From: a candidate division KSB1 bacterium
GTDB lineage: Bacteria > Zhuqueibacterota > Zhuqueibacteria > Zhuqueibacterales > Zhuqueibacteraceae
Reading direction: 5' to 3'
NCBI GenBank assembly: GCA_034506255.1
Contig: JAPDPX010000004.1
Span: forward strand, 62,001 to 126,000
DNA: 64,000 nt
Positions 29,302 to 38,319 of this stretch are shown here, piece by piece (position 1 is the stretch's first letter; each line of letters begins with the position of its first letter). The notes beneath the pieces were generated by a model, which was not told the origin of the DNA, did not search any database, and saw only the letters and a list, made by a program, of their open reading frames with translations. Made by a program: the position numbers and the translations under genes.

Positions 29302-30441
29302 ATGACCGATACCCGCATCGAGAAACTCGCCGATCTGCTGGTCAATTATTCCGTGGGCGTGCGTGCCGGTGACCGCGTTGTCATTCAGGGTGGCACGCCG
29401 GCCGAACCGTTGCTGCTGGCGGTGTACGCCAGGGTGTTGCAGGTCGGCGGCCAACCGCTGCTGTGGCCCGAGCTGCCGGAAGCCAATGAAGTGTTCTATC
29501 GTCATGCCAGCGAGACGCAACTGCAACACATCTCCCCCGTGGAGAAATTGATTCGCGAAACCTTCGAGGTGATGATTCAAATTGACGCCGTGCCCAACAC
29601 ACGCGCGCTCAGTCACATCGACCCGGCGCGACTGGCGCGCCGGGCACAGGCACGCAACGGGCTGAACCGCACGTTGATGCAGCGCACGGCGCGCGGCGAG
29701 TTGCGCTGGGTTTACACGCTCTTTCCCACCCACGGCTATGCGCAGGACGCCGACATGAGCCTGCGCGAGTTCGAGGACTTCTTCTATCACGCCTGCATGC
29801 CGGAGCCCGAGGATCCCATTGGTTACTGGCAACAAATGGCCGCCGCGCAGGATGAAATCATCGCCTGGCTGAAAGGCAAAAAAAGCGTGCGGGTGAAAGC
29901 GCCGGAGACCGATCTGCGCCTGAGCATTGCCGGCCGGCCGTTCATCAACTGCGCCGGCACCTTCAATCTGCCCGACGGCGAGGTGTTCACCGCACCGGTG
30001 GAAGACAGCGTGACGGGCCACGTCTGCTTCTCCTATCCCGCCATTTATCACGACCAGGAAGTTTCCGGCGTGCGGTTGTGGTTCGAGGCGGGCCGGGTGG
30101 TGCGTGCCACCGCCGAGAGGAATGAAGCGCTGCTGCTTGCCATTCTCGACACCGATGCGGGCGCACGGCGGGTGGGCGAGTTTGCCATAGCGACCAATCC
30201 CGGGATCACCCGTTTCACACGGCAGATTTTGTTCGATGAAAAGATCGGCGGGACTTTTCACCTGGCGCTGGGCGCCAGTTATCCAGAATCTGGTGGCGTC
30301 AATGAATCCGCAATTCACTGGGACATGATTTGCGATTTGCGCCACGGCGGGGAGATTTGGGTGGATGATGAGCTGATTTATCGCAACGGCAAGTTTCTCC
30401 TGAGGGGCAAGTCTCTCGCTTTCATCAACAGAAACCGATAG
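29302..30441 (+). CDS. M29-family aminopeptidase (thermophilic metalloprotease)
   Basis: The 379-aa product matches the AmpS/PepS/aminopeptidase T family over its whole length. Marks are KLADLLVNYSVGVRAGDRVV, the central INCAGTFNLPDGEVFTAPVE with the metal-binding Glu, GHVCFSYPA, the later DTDAGARRVGEFAIATNPGI, FDEKIGGTFHLALGASYPES, and the late IHWDMICDLRHGG with metal-binding His and Asp. It removes N-terminal residues from peptides in the cytoplasm. I start at ATG 29302 (MTDTRIEKLADLL), where the family similarity begins. Confidence 0.93.
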   Translation: MTDTRIEKLADLLVNYSVGVRAGDRVVIQGGTPAEPLLLAVYARVLQVGGQPLLWPELPEANEVFYRHASETQLQHISPVEKLIRETFEVMIQIDAVPNTRALSHIDPARLARRAQARNGLNRTLMQRTARGELRWVYTLFPTHGYAQDADMSLREFEDFFYHACMPEPEDPIGYWQQMAAAQDEIIAWLKGKKSVRVKAPETDLRLSIAGRPFINCAGTFNLPDGEVFTAPVEDSVTGHVCFSYPAIYHDQEVSGVRLWFEAGRVVRATAERNEALLLAILDTDAGARRVGEFAIATNPGITRFTRQILFDEKIGGTFHLALGASYPESGGVNESAIHWDMICDLRHGGEIWVDDELIYRNGKFLLRGKSLAFINRNR

Positions 30442-30458
30442 GGAAAGGAGTCATTCTC

Positions 30459-31004
30459 ATGCCCATCAGTCGTTTTTCCGATGCTCTGCTGCTGGCCGGT
30501 GTTCTTCTGCTGGCAGCCTGTCAGAAGCAACCGCCCGCTTCGCAGGCCGTGCCCGCGGTGGCGGCCGAATCCGCCCGGCTGCCGCTCGAGGTGGGCGTGT
30601 CACTGCCGCTGGATTTGCACATGCAAGTGGTGGATCGCTCACCCGACGGCACGGCCCGGATTCAGACAACGTTTTCACCGCGCCTGGCGCAGGCCCGGGT
30701 GGCTCTCACCATCACGCTGCCGGAAAAGTACGAATTGCTCAGCGGCAAACTCAACTGGGAAGGCAGTCTCAAACGCGGTGAAACCGCCATTTTGGATTTG
30801 AGTGTGCGGCCGCGGGAGACCACGCCGCGCTTCGTGATTGCCCGGGCGGTGGTCACGCCGCCGGAGGGCCGTGTCTTCCAGCAGGGCGCCAGCGTTTATC
30901 TCGACCCCGGCCAACGGCTGGAAAAATCAGTGGAGATCCGGCCGGTGAAAGGCTACGAAGGAATCGAGAGCCTGCAGATTCACCGCCCCAACGTCGCGCA
31001 ATGA
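30459..31004 (+). CDS. Hypothetical lipoprotein
   Basis: The 181-aa product has a lipoprotein signal (LLLAGVLLLAACQKQPP, Cys about 21). Its body has beta-strand-like segments (LPLEVGVSLPLDLHMQVVD, KLNWEGSLKRGETAILDLSV) resembling an Ig-like or CARDB-like fold. I do not recognise a family. A GGAAAGGAG site lies 10 nt before the ATG. It follows the aminopeptidase by 17 bp and precedes the secreted protease by 55 bp, so the three may share a transcript. Confidence 0.65.
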   Translation: MPISRFSDALLLAGVLLLAACQKQPPASQAVPAVAAESARLPLEVGVSLPLDLHMQVVDRSPDGTARIQTTFSPRLAQARVALTITLPEKYELLSGKLNWEGSLKRGETAILDLSVRPRETTPRFVIARAVVTPPEGRVFQQGASVYLDPGQRLEKSVEIRPVKGYEGIESLQIHRPNVAQ

Positions 31005-31059
31005 GAAGGCTTTCCATGATCGCCTGGTGCAAATAAATTGCTGAATCCTGGAGAGAATC

Positions 31060-33360
31060 ATGCTTTGCAACAAGATTTTTCGGTGGTGCAGTGTCTTCGC
31101 GCTGTTGGCAGCCGCGGCTGGCGTGCGTGCCGATTACAAGGTGACCGGCCGCTTCCTGTATCAGGATCTCGAATTCGACCGCAAGGGCTTCACCGGGGTA
31201 CGGCCCGATAAGCCGATCCGCTTGGCGGACGTTTTGATTCTCGACACCAGCACCAACTCCGTGGTGGCGCGGGGTGCGACCGATCTCAATGGTGAATTCA
31301 GTATCACGGTGAATGACAACGCCATTCGCACCATCGCGGTGGTGGTGGTCGCCAACAGTCAGAACACACCGGGCTTGCATCAAGCGGTGATGGTGATGAC
31401 CAGCACCAGCCGCAACGGCACCACCCCGCATGCGTTTGAAGGCGCCGTTTCGCCCAATCACAACCCCACGCAGGATTTCGACATGGGGACGGCGGTGGCA
31501 CGGTATCGCGCCGGCGGCGAGCCGTTCAACATCTATGACAACATGCTGGACAATGCCGATTTCCTCAAGGCCATCGATGGCGCCCGGCCGCAGGCACCGA
31601 TCAAGACCATCGTCAATTTTGACATCAAGCGGACGGATGATTTTGCTTATTACAGTGCCGGTGCCGGTCCGGGCGGGGGTGTTTTCCTGGGGCCCAAATA
31701 CGGCTATGATGACACCATCATCCTGCATGAGCTGGGCCATTATGTCGAGCGCAACTACGGCGATTTCGACGATAACCCTGGCGGCCGTCATTTCATTGGC
31801 GACAGTGCGCAAGATCCGCGCCTCTCCTGGGGCGAAGGCTGGCCGACCTTCTGGGCTTCGCATGTGCGGCTGTGGCGCGGCGACAAGAACCCGAGTGTCT
31901 ATCTCAACTCACTGGGTGATTCCACCCGCAATCGCCTCAGCTTCTCGTATGATCTCGAAGACCGCGAGGGGGAAGGTGCCTCCTCCGAGAATGCGGTGCA
32001 ATCCGCCTTATGGGACATGACCGACGGCCCCGACACGCCCGATGCCACGCACGGTATCGATGACGAGCCGGGCTACGCCATGACGCGCCCCTTTGCAGAG
32101 ACGTGGTTCGTCACTTCCTTCCTGATGTCAACCCTCACCGAACCGCAGTCGTTCGAAGACTTTGTTGACGCCTGGAATGCCGGCATCACCAACCCGCAAA
32201 GTGTCACGCTCAATGAAATGCTGTACCGCAATCACAACATACAATTCTTCCCGGACGAATTTGAAGATGACAACACGCTCGACCGGGCGGTACGGCTTTC
32301 TTATGCGCAGGTCGGCGGCGGCGTGGCGACGCATCACACCCATTTCCCCGAGGGAGATGAAGACTGGCTGGTGTTCGATGCCTTTGCCAGCGTAAAGTAC
32401 ATGGTCAGCACCAGCACCATGCGCGACGGCGCGGATACGTATCTCAGTTTGCATACGGCCGACGGCTTTGTCCTGGCGGACAATGACAATGTCGGCAACC
32501 CCACGCCCGGCGAGAACAATGCGTTCGAGCTGTTGCGTTCGTCGATTCAGTATCAGCCGGCGAAAAATGGACCGCTTTACATACGCTGCCGCCGCAGTAC
32601 GGCCAACCGCAATGCCAAATTCGGAAACTACGATCTCCGGGTTTTGGCGGTCGAGGTGGGACCGGAGGCACCAAACCTGCAGGTTTCGCCTACTTCCGTG
32701 GTGGTGTCTGTGCGCCAGGGGGAAGAGCGCGAGCGCTTGTTGTTCCTCACCAACACCGGCACGGCCGACACGCTGGTTTACGAGTTGGAAGAACAGCAGC
32801 GTGACCTGCGCGTCTTCGATTTTCCCTGGCTGGCCGTCGCGCCGCTCCGTGGCCGCCTGAGTCCGGGGAAGAGCGACACCATCAAGGTGAAATTGACCAG
32901 CGCCGCGGCCAATCTCGGGCAAAACGTCGCGCGCCTGGAGATCAGAAGCAACGACCCGGACAATTCGGCGCGGCCGGTTGCCGTGGTGTTGAATGTCACG
33001 CAAGCCACGGCTGTGGCGGAAGAGCAGGCGGCTGCTGCATTGCCGCTCGCGTTTGCTTTGCAGCAGAATTACCCCAATCCGTTGCTGCTGTCGCAGGAAA
33101 ACGGTGCACCCGCCATAACCCGCATCGACTTTGACATTCCGGCGCAGGCCGCCGGCGGGGTGGCGGTGACCTTGCGCGTTTATGACATCCTCGGCCGGGA
33201 AGTGCGAACACTGGTGCAGGAAGTTAAACAGCCCGGTCGTTTCACGGCGATCTGGGATGGTCGTGATCAGGACGGCGCATGGGTGCGCAACGGCGTTTAC
33301 TTCTACAAAATCAGTGCGGGTAATTTTTCCACCGTGCGCAAGCTGATGGTGGTCCGCTGA
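31060..33360 (+). CDS. Secreted zinc metalloprotease-like protein with sorting domain
   Basis: The 766-aa product has a signal peptide (ending GVRA, about residue 24), then a domain with HELGHYVE (His223, Glu224, His227) followed by GEGWPTFWASH (Glu259 as possible third ligand). This is the layout of a gluzincin-type zinc protease. A PPC-like domain lies at about 395-535 (DEFEDDNTLDRAVRL, DEDWLVFDA, GADTYLSLHTADG). An ASPM/SPD-2-Hydin-like Ig domain covers about 545-645. The end is a type IX sorting domain (ALQQNYPNPLLLS to VRKLMVVR). The sorting signature is slightly altered (PNPLLLS instead of PNPFNPS). Peptidase activity is inferred from the motifs. Surface or extracellular protein breakdown would fit with the aminopeptidase upstream. 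Confidence 0.8.
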   Translation: MLCNKIFRWCSVFALLAAAAGVRADYKVTGRFLYQDLEFDRKGFTGVRPDKPIRLADVLILDTSTNSVVARGATDLNGEFSITVNDNAIRTIAVVVVANSQNTPGLHQAVMVMTSTSRNGTTPHAFEGAVSPNHNPTQDFDMGTAVARYRAGGEPFNIYDNMLDNADFLKAIDGARPQAPIKTIVNFDIKRTDDFAYYSAGAGPGGGVFLGPKYGYDDTIILHELGHYVERNYGDFDDNPGGRHFIGDSAQDPRLSWGEGWPTFWASHVRLWRGDKNPSVYLNSLGDSTRNRLSFSYDLEDREGEGASSENAVQSALWDMTDGPDTPDATHGIDDEPGYAMTRPFAETWFVTSFLMSTLTEPQSFEDFVDAWNAGITNPQSVTLNEMLYRNHNIQFFPDEFEDDNTLDRAVRLSYAQVGGGVATHHTHFPEGDEDWLVFDAFASVKYMVSTSTMRDGADTYLSLHTADGFVLADNDNVGNPTPGENNAFELLRSSIQYQPAKNGPLYIRCRRSTANRNAKFGNYDLRVLAVEVGPEAPNLQVSPTSVVVSVRQGEERERLLFLTNTGTADTLVYELEEQQRDLRVFDFPWLAVAPLRGRLSPGKSDTIKVKLTSAAANLGQNVARLEIRSNDPDNSARPVAVVLNVTQATAVAEEQAAAALPLAFALQQNYPNPLLLSQENGAPAITRIDFDIPAQAAGGVAVTLRVYDILGREVRTLVQEVKQPGRFTAIWDGRDQDGAWVRNGVYFYKISAGNFSTVRKLMVVR

Positions 33361-34021
33361 CGCTCGTTCGGCGAAACATGGTTGCTTTCCACCCCGTTGT
33401 GATGCATTGAAAAGTATTGCAAGTTGGTCTTTTTTTGGGTGGACAAAATGCCTGGGGGGAATGCTCCGGGTATGCCCACCGGTTTGGTCCAAAGGGGCGC
33501 GCCGTGCCATGGAAGAATCCAGTGATGGCTACCCGCTGTCGCGTATGCAGAAACATGCGCTGGTCCGGTTCTCCCTGCCTGGTCTTGCGCCAAGCGTTCG
33601 AAGTAGTCGGCAAGCAATGGGTGGGTTGGCCAATCCTCCCGGCTTTGGTCCCTCAGTCCTGTTGGGGGGTAGCACGTCGTGATGCTGGTTTGGCGATCCG
33701 CAAAGCGGCTTTGCTGTCCGCCTTGTTGAGCGCAAGGCTATTCGCGGCGCCGGCGGGTTTGCACACGCAGGCGCTGACGGTTGAAAATTTTGCGCGGGAT
33801 GCCGGGGCGAGAGAGATCGGGGCTAACTTCTCGCTTTTCAGCCGGTGTGTCCGTGTGGCGACAAGGGGTAGTGTTGGGCGCGTTAAGGCTTGTAGAACCG
33901 GAAAATTACCTTGCATCCCACAGGGTTTTTTTATATCTTTCGCGGCTTTACAAACAAATCCCGGCCCCGATTTTGAACGTTTTTATCCGCGTCCAGCGGA
34001 TATTTTTTCTTTGATCATTAC
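33361..34021. other. 661-bp region before ffh, promoter only
   Basis: I find no supportable gene. Several short open frames overlap on both strands without a start signal or similarity. The only clear signal is the promoter at 33911-33939. Confidence 0.5.
33911..33939 (+). promoter_or_regulatory. Promoter of the ffh operon
   Basis: TTGCAT (33911-33916), a 17-bp spacer rich in T, and TATCTT (33934-33939), followed by TCGCGGC. The leader to the ffh start would be about 75 nt. Confidence 0.6.
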
Positions 34022-35329
34022 ATGTTTCAACAACTCGCCGGTCATTTCGAAGAACTCTTCAAGAAGCTGAAGGGCCATGGCAAGCTCACCGCGGAAAACA
34101 TCGCCGAGACGTCGCGCGAGGTGCGGCGGATCTTGCTGGAGGCCGATGTTCATTTCCAAGTTGCCAGGAATTTCGTCGAAGCCGTCGAAAAGAAGGCGGT
34201 GGGCGCCGAGGTGCTGACCAGCATCACGCCGGCGCAGCAAATGATCAAAATTGTGCATGAGCAGCTCACCCTGCTGCTGGGCGGCAACGATACGCCCATG
34301 CGTGAGAGCAGCATTCCACCCACGGTGATCATGGTGGTGGGGCTGCAGGGCACCGGCAAAACCACGTTCTGTGGCAAGCTGGCGAAATTCCTGAAGGCGA
34401 AGGGGTGCCGGCCACTGCTGGTCGCTGCTGACTTGCAGCGGCCGGCGGCGATCGAGCAATTACGCCTCGTGGCAGAAGCCGCGGGCGCGGGCTTTTTCTC
34501 CCGGCCGAACTCCACCCCGCTGGAGGTCTGTAAAGCCGCCATCACCGAGGCGCGCCAGCGTCTGTTGGACATTGCGATTCTGGACACCGCCGGCCGGCTG
34601 CATGTCGATGACGAGCTGATGCAGGAGCTGGTGATCATCAAAAAGAATCTCAAGCCGCACGAGATTCTTTTCGTGGCCGACGGCATGACCGGCCAGGATG
34701 CGGTTAACACGGCGCAGGCATTCCTGCAGCGCCTGGATTTCACCGGAGTGGTGCTGACCAAAATGGACGGTGATGCGCGTGGCGGCGCTGCCCTCTCGAT
34801 CAAGGCGATCACCAACAAGCCGATCAAGTTCATCAGCACCGGTGAGAAGCTCGACGCCCTGGAGAAATTTCACCCAGAGCGCATTGCTTCGCGTATCTTG
34901 GGCCGGGGTGACATCATCACCCTGGTGGAAAAGGCGCAGCAGGCGGTCGATCAGGAGAAAATGCGCAGGATGGAGGAGAAGCTGCGGCGCGCAGAGTTCA
35001 CGCTGGAGGATTTCTACGACCAACTGCAGTCGATCAAAAAAATGGGCCCTTTGAGCCAGTTGGTGGGTATGATACCGGGCTTGGGGGGCAGGCTTCCCCG
35101 GGACATGGAAATCGATGACAAGGCCCTGGTGCGGGTGGAGGCCATCATTCAATCAATGACCCCGCAGGAACGTCAACGGCCGCAAATTTTGAACGGCAGC
35201 CGGCGGCTGCGCATCGCCAAGGGCAGCGGCAACAGTGTGCAGGAGGTCAATCGCCTGCTCAAGCAGTATGAGATGATGAAGAAGATGATGAAGAAGATCG
35301 GCGGGCGCAAAGGGCGGCCGTCACGCTGA
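34022..35329 (+). CDS. ffh: Signal recognition particle protein Ffh (SRP54)
   Basis: The 435-aa product has the N domain (FEELFKKLKGHGKLTAENIA), then the G domain with G1 GLQGTGKTT, DTAGRLHVD and the late TKMDGDARGG. The methionine-rich M domain at about 300-435 (FYDQLQSIKKMGPLSQLVGM, and the C-terminal YEMMKKMMKKIGGRKG) binds SRP RNA and signal peptides. Ffh targets nascent membrane proteins to FtsY and SecYEG. It is the first gene of a conserved set ffh-rpsP-khpA-rimM-trmD-rplS. No Shine-Dalgarno site is evident before the ATG. Confidence 0.97.
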   Translation: MFQQLAGHFEELFKKLKGHGKLTAENIAETSREVRRILLEADVHFQVARNFVEAVEKKAVGAEVLTSITPAQQMIKIVHEQLTLLLGGNDTPMRESSIPPTVIMVVGLQGTGKTTFCGKLAKFLKAKGCRPLLVAADLQRPAAIEQLRLVAEAAGAGFFSRPNSTPLEVCKAAITEARQRLLDIAILDTAGRLHVDDELMQELVIIKKNLKPHEILFVADGMTGQDAVNTAQAFLQRLDFTGVVLTKMDGDARGGAALSIKAITNKPIKFISTGEKLDALEKFHPERIASRILGRGDIITLVEKAQQAVDQEKMRRMEEKLRRAEFTLEDFYDQLQSIKKMGPLSQLVGMIPGLGGRLPRDMEIDDKALVRVEAIIQSMTPQERQRPQILNGSRRLRIAKGSGNSVQEVNRLLKQYEMMKKMMKKIGGRKGRPSR

Positions 35330-35412
35330 CCGGTCGATCCGCGGCATCGCGATCACCAACCCAAAATTCCAAACAACAATTACCCAACTCAACCGATGTA
35401 AGGAGGTTTGCT

Positions 35413-35847
35413 TTGGCCGTTCGTCTTCGCCTGAACCGGATGGGCAAGAAGAAACAACCGATTTACGGCATCATTGCCATTGACTCCCGCGCCGCGCGCG
35501 ATGGCAAATATTTGGAGAAAATCGGCATCTACAATCCCCGCGTCGAGCCGGAGGCGGTGACCGTCAACGAAGAGCGTGCGCTGTACTGGCTCAACGTCGG
35601 GGCGCAGCCGACGGACACTGTGCGCAACATTTTCAGCCGGCGCGGCATCATGTTGAAATGGCATCTCAAGCGCCGCGGCGCGGATGACGCCAAAATCAAC
35701 GAAGAGCTCAAGAAGTGGGAAGCATTGCAGGCTGAGAAGCGTCAGCGGCTGGAACTGGCGCGGCTCCAAAAAAAGAGCAGGAAAAAGACCGAAAGCGAAG
35801 CCGCGCCGCCTGCCGAGACGCCGGGCAACGCGGAAAGCAATTCCTGA
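35413..35847 (+). CDS. rpsP: 30S ribosomal protein S16
   Basis: The 144-aa product carries the S16 core (AVRLRLNRMGKKKQPIYGI, DSRAARDGKYLEKIGIYNP, ALYWLNVGAQPTDTVRN) in its first 85 residues. It has a charged C-terminal extension of about 60 residues (KKWEALQAEKRQRLELARLQ), longer than in Escherichia coli. The start is TTG at 35413, set by a perfect AGGAGG 6 nt upstream; no in-frame ATG precedes the S16 core. S16 is an assembly protein of the small subunit. Confidence 0.95.
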   Translation: MAVRLRLNRMGKKKQPIYGIIAIDSRAARDGKYLEKIGIYNPRVEPEAVTVNEERALYWLNVGAQPTDTVRNIFSRRGIMLKWHLKRRGADDAKINEELKKWEALQAEKRQRLELARLQKKSRKKTESEAAPPAETPGNAESNS

Positions 35848-36144
35848 AGGCTCGTCCGGTTGTGATGCATGCCGCCGGGCACTTGCAGGACGTGATGAGG
35901 TGGTTCTGATTCAACCCTTCTCGTGGGATGATCGTTCTCGCCGCCAGAGTGACATACTCTTCTCGTGTATGGTTGTACCGTTGGGCATGAAAGGGCGGGA
36001 CACAAGTGGGTAGCCTCGATTGAATGGTGCGAAACGCAGATTCGATGTCGAGTTGAAGCGCGAAAATCCCTGCGATTCTGATCTGCTTTCGAACACGCGC
36101 AGACTCCAGAATCTCGAGGAACGAACCCAAATGGAGGGTTGATC

Positions 36145-36375
36145 ATGAAGGAGTTTGTCGAGTTCATTGTCAAGCATCTGGTGGACAAGCCCGGCGAAGT
36201 CGTGGTCACCGAAGTGGATGGCCAGCACACCGTCGTTTTTGAGCTGCGCGTCGGGCAGGGTGATATGGGGAAGGTGATCGGCAAGCATGGGCAGACCGCC
36301 AAGTCCTTGCGCACCCTGCTGGCTGCTGCCTCGGCGAAAACCGGCAAACGGGCGGTATTGGAAATCCTCGAATGA
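36145..36375 (+). CDS. khpA: KH-domain RNA-binding protein KhpA
   Basis: The 76-aa product is a single type-II KH domain with the GxxG loop IGKHGQTA preceded by DMGKV. KhpA binds RNA with KhpB and sits between rpsP and rimM in many bacteria, as here. I start at ATG 36145, with GGAGGG 7 nt upstream, rather than at an upstream ATT or TTG. The 297 bp between rpsP and this gene hold no other gene. Confidence 0.92.
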   Translation: MKEFVEFIVKHLVDKPGEVVVTEVDGQHTVVFELRVGQGDMGKVIGKHGQTAKSLRTLLAAASAKTGKRAVLEILE

Positions 36376-36505
36376 GCAGATCCGCGCGTGCGTCGGTCCA
36401 AACTCATCACACCCGGTCATCCTGCCCGGACAACGCGCGGCAAGGTGGCGGCCGGGCGAACCGCTCGCGCACGCCGCCCTGCCAGAACTCCCGAAAATAT
36501 TCCCC

Positions 36506-37042
36506 ATGGCGGATGTCAAGCATGTCACGATTGGCGTGATCGTGCGCCCTCACGGCTTGCACGGCATGGTCAAGGTCCTGCCCGAGACCGATGATCCGGA
36601 GCGCTTTCGCCGCCTGGCTGCCGTGGAATTGCGGCTGCAGGGACGATCGTTGGGGACATTCCGGCTGGAGCGGGTCATCGTGGAGAGCCGCGGCGTGCGC
36701 ATTAAATTTCACCAATTCGACTCGCTTGCGGCGGTCGAGCCTCTGCGGGGTGCGGAAATCGTCATTGCGCGTGAAGCCTGTCTGCCCACCCGCGAACACG
36801 AATACTACGCGTTCGAATTGCTGGGCCTGCCGGTTTACACCAGTGCCGGCCGGTTGGTGGGCACGCTCAGTGACATTGTGCCCTATCCTGCCAATGATGT
36901 CTGGGTCGTGCGTGATGCCGAGCGCCGGGAATGGCTGATCCCCGCCATCAGCTCCGTGATCAAGAGTGTCGAACTGGCGGTGCCGCGCATCGTGATCGAG
37001 CCCCTGGAAGGCTTGCTCGACGATTCCACCCGTTTGCCTTGA
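36506..37042 (+). CDS. rimM: Ribosome maturation factor RimM
   Basis: The 178-aa product has the N-terminal barrel (VTIGVIVRPHGLHGMVKVLP, FRRLAAVELRLQGRS) and the PRC-barrel C-terminus (YYAFELLGLPVYTSAGRLVG, YPANDVWVVRD, EWLIPAISSVIKSVEL). RimM binds S19 and helps 30S head maturation. The start ATG 36506 lies at the family N-terminus, although no clear Shine-Dalgarno site precedes it. Confidence 0.94.
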   Translation: MADVKHVTIGVIVRPHGLHGMVKVLPETDDPERFRRLAAVELRLQGRSLGTFRLERVIVESRGVRIKFHQFDSLAAVEPLRGAEIVIAREACLPTREHEYYAFELLGLPVYTSAGRLVGTLSDIVPYPANDVWVVRDAERREWLIPAISSVIKSVELAVPRIVIEPLEGLLDDSTRLP

Positions 37043-37051
37043 TGGAATGAA

Positions 37052-37738
37052 ATGCAGATTCACGTTGTTACCGGCTTCCCGAAGCTCTTCAGCGGCCCGC
37101 TGACCGAGAGCATCATCAAGCGCGCCCGCGAGCGCAAGGTGGTCGAGATTCTGATCCACGATCTGCGCGATTACACCACCGACAAGCATCGCACCATCGA
37201 CGATTATCCCTACGGCGGCGGTCCGGGCATGATCTTGAAGCCGGAGCCGATCTTCGCCTGTCTCGATCATCTGCGCGCGCATTACAAGCTGAGCGGTGCG
37301 CCGATCATCCTGATGTCGCCGCAGGGCGAACGCTTTACCCAACGGCGTGCGAATGAGCTGGCCAGACTGCCGGTGATGGTGTTTATTTGCGGCCATTACA
37401 AGGGTGTCGATGAGCGGGTGCGGGAGCATCTGGCCACCGAGGAGCTCTCAATTGGCGATTACATCGTCACCGGCGGCGAACTGCCGGCGATGGTGGTTAT
37501 CGACGCGGTAATTCGCCTGCTGCCCGGCGTGTTGGGCGATTGGGACTCGGCGAGCGGAGATTCCTTTCAGCAGGATTTGCTCGATTATCCGCATTATACC
37601 CGGCCGGAAGAGTTTCGCGGCCTGCGCGTGCCGGAGGTGCTGATTTCCGGACATCATGCCAAAATCGCCGAGTGGAGAAAAAGCATGGCGGAAGCCCGCA
37701 CGCGCGAGCGCAGAGCGGATTTGTTGAAATCAAAATGA
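37052..37738 (+). CDS. trmD: tRNA (guanine37-N1)-methyltransferase TrmD
   Basis: The 228-aa product is a SPOUT-class trefoil-knot methyltransferase that makes m1G37 in tRNAs reading CNN codons and prevents frameshifting. Marks are [53 protein letters not shown] and the knot [11 protein letters not shown] and [17 protein letters not shown]. It starts 9 bp after rimM. The C-terminal domain has [17 protein letters not shown]. Confidence 0.96.
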   Translation: MQIHVVTGFPKLFSGPLTESIIKRARERKVVEILIHDLRDYTTDKHRTIDDYPYGGGPGMILKPEPIFACLDHLRAHYKLSGAPIILMSPQGERFTQRRANELARLPVMVFICGHYKGVDERVREHLATEELSIGDYIVTGGELPAMVVIDAVIRLLPGVLGDWDSASGDSFQQDLLDYPHYTRPEEFRGLRVPEVLISGHHAKIAEWRKSMAEARTRERRADLLKSK

Positions 37739-37769
37739 AAACAATGACGGTTTGAGGAGGTTATCCCAA

Positions 37770-38111
37770 ATGAACCTTATCAATGCCCTGACGGCACAGC
37801 AACTACGCAACGATCATCCGGATTTCAGCCCGGGCGACACGGTGGCTGTGCACCACAAAGTGGTGGAAGGTGACAAAGAGCGCATTCAAACGTTTGAAGG
37901 TGTGGTTATTCAACGACGTGGCCACGGCATAAACGAGACCTTCACGGTGCGCAAGGTTTCAGAGGGTGTCGGTGTGGAACGTATTTTCCCCCTGCACTCC
38001 CCCAACATTGAGCGAATTGATCATGTGCGCCGCGGCAAGGTGCGGCGTGCGCGTCTTTATTATTTGCGTGAACTCAAGGGACGAGCAGCGCGCATTGAAG
38101 AAAAAAGGTAA
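37770..38111 (+). CDS. rplS: 50S ribosomal protein L19
   Basis: The 113-aa product matches L19 over its full length: [60 protein letters not shown] and [19 protein letters not shown]. The AGGAGG site at 37755-37760 selects ATG 37770. It closes the operon and is followed by a terminator. Confidence 0.96.
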   Translation: MNLINALTAQQLRNDHPDFSPGDTVAVHHKVVEGDKERIQTFEGVVIQRRGHGINETFTVRKVSEGVGVERIFPLHSPNIERIDHVRRGKVRRARLYYLRELKGRAARIEEKR

Positions 38112-38132
38112 CCCCTTGAAGTTTTTGCTGGG

Positions 38133-38168
38133 ACCGCCGGCAGCCGCAAGCTGCAGCCGGCGGTTTTT
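38133..38168 (+). terminator. Rho-independent terminator of the ffh-rplS operon
   Basis: ACCGCCGGC (38133-38141) pairs with GCCGGCGGT (38156-38164) and is followed by TTTTG. It lies 22 bp after rplS. Confidence 0.85.
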
Positions 38169-38203
38169 GTCAGCAGAGCGGGCCTTTGCAGCCGACAAAA
38201 TGC

Positions 38204-38232
38204 TTGACAATCAGATTGCGAATATTTACATT
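38204..38232 (+). promoter_or_regulatory. Promoter for the ABC ATPase gene
   Basis: TTGACA (38204-38209), a 17-bp spacer, and TACATT (38227-38232), then GCACCGC. It lies just after the rplS terminator and about 90 bp before the ABC ATPase start. Confidence 0.65.
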
Positions 38233-38319
38233 GCACCGCGTTTTAAGCCCTGCACAAGATAATCCATTCTAACATACCTATCGTTGCGCTGAACCACAGT
38301 TCATCCATCCTCCTTCCGT

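Noticed and set aside
33400..33900. Several short overlapping frames before ffh
   Set aside because: None has a start signal, a motif or a consistent reading frame. The region is best left as non-coding.
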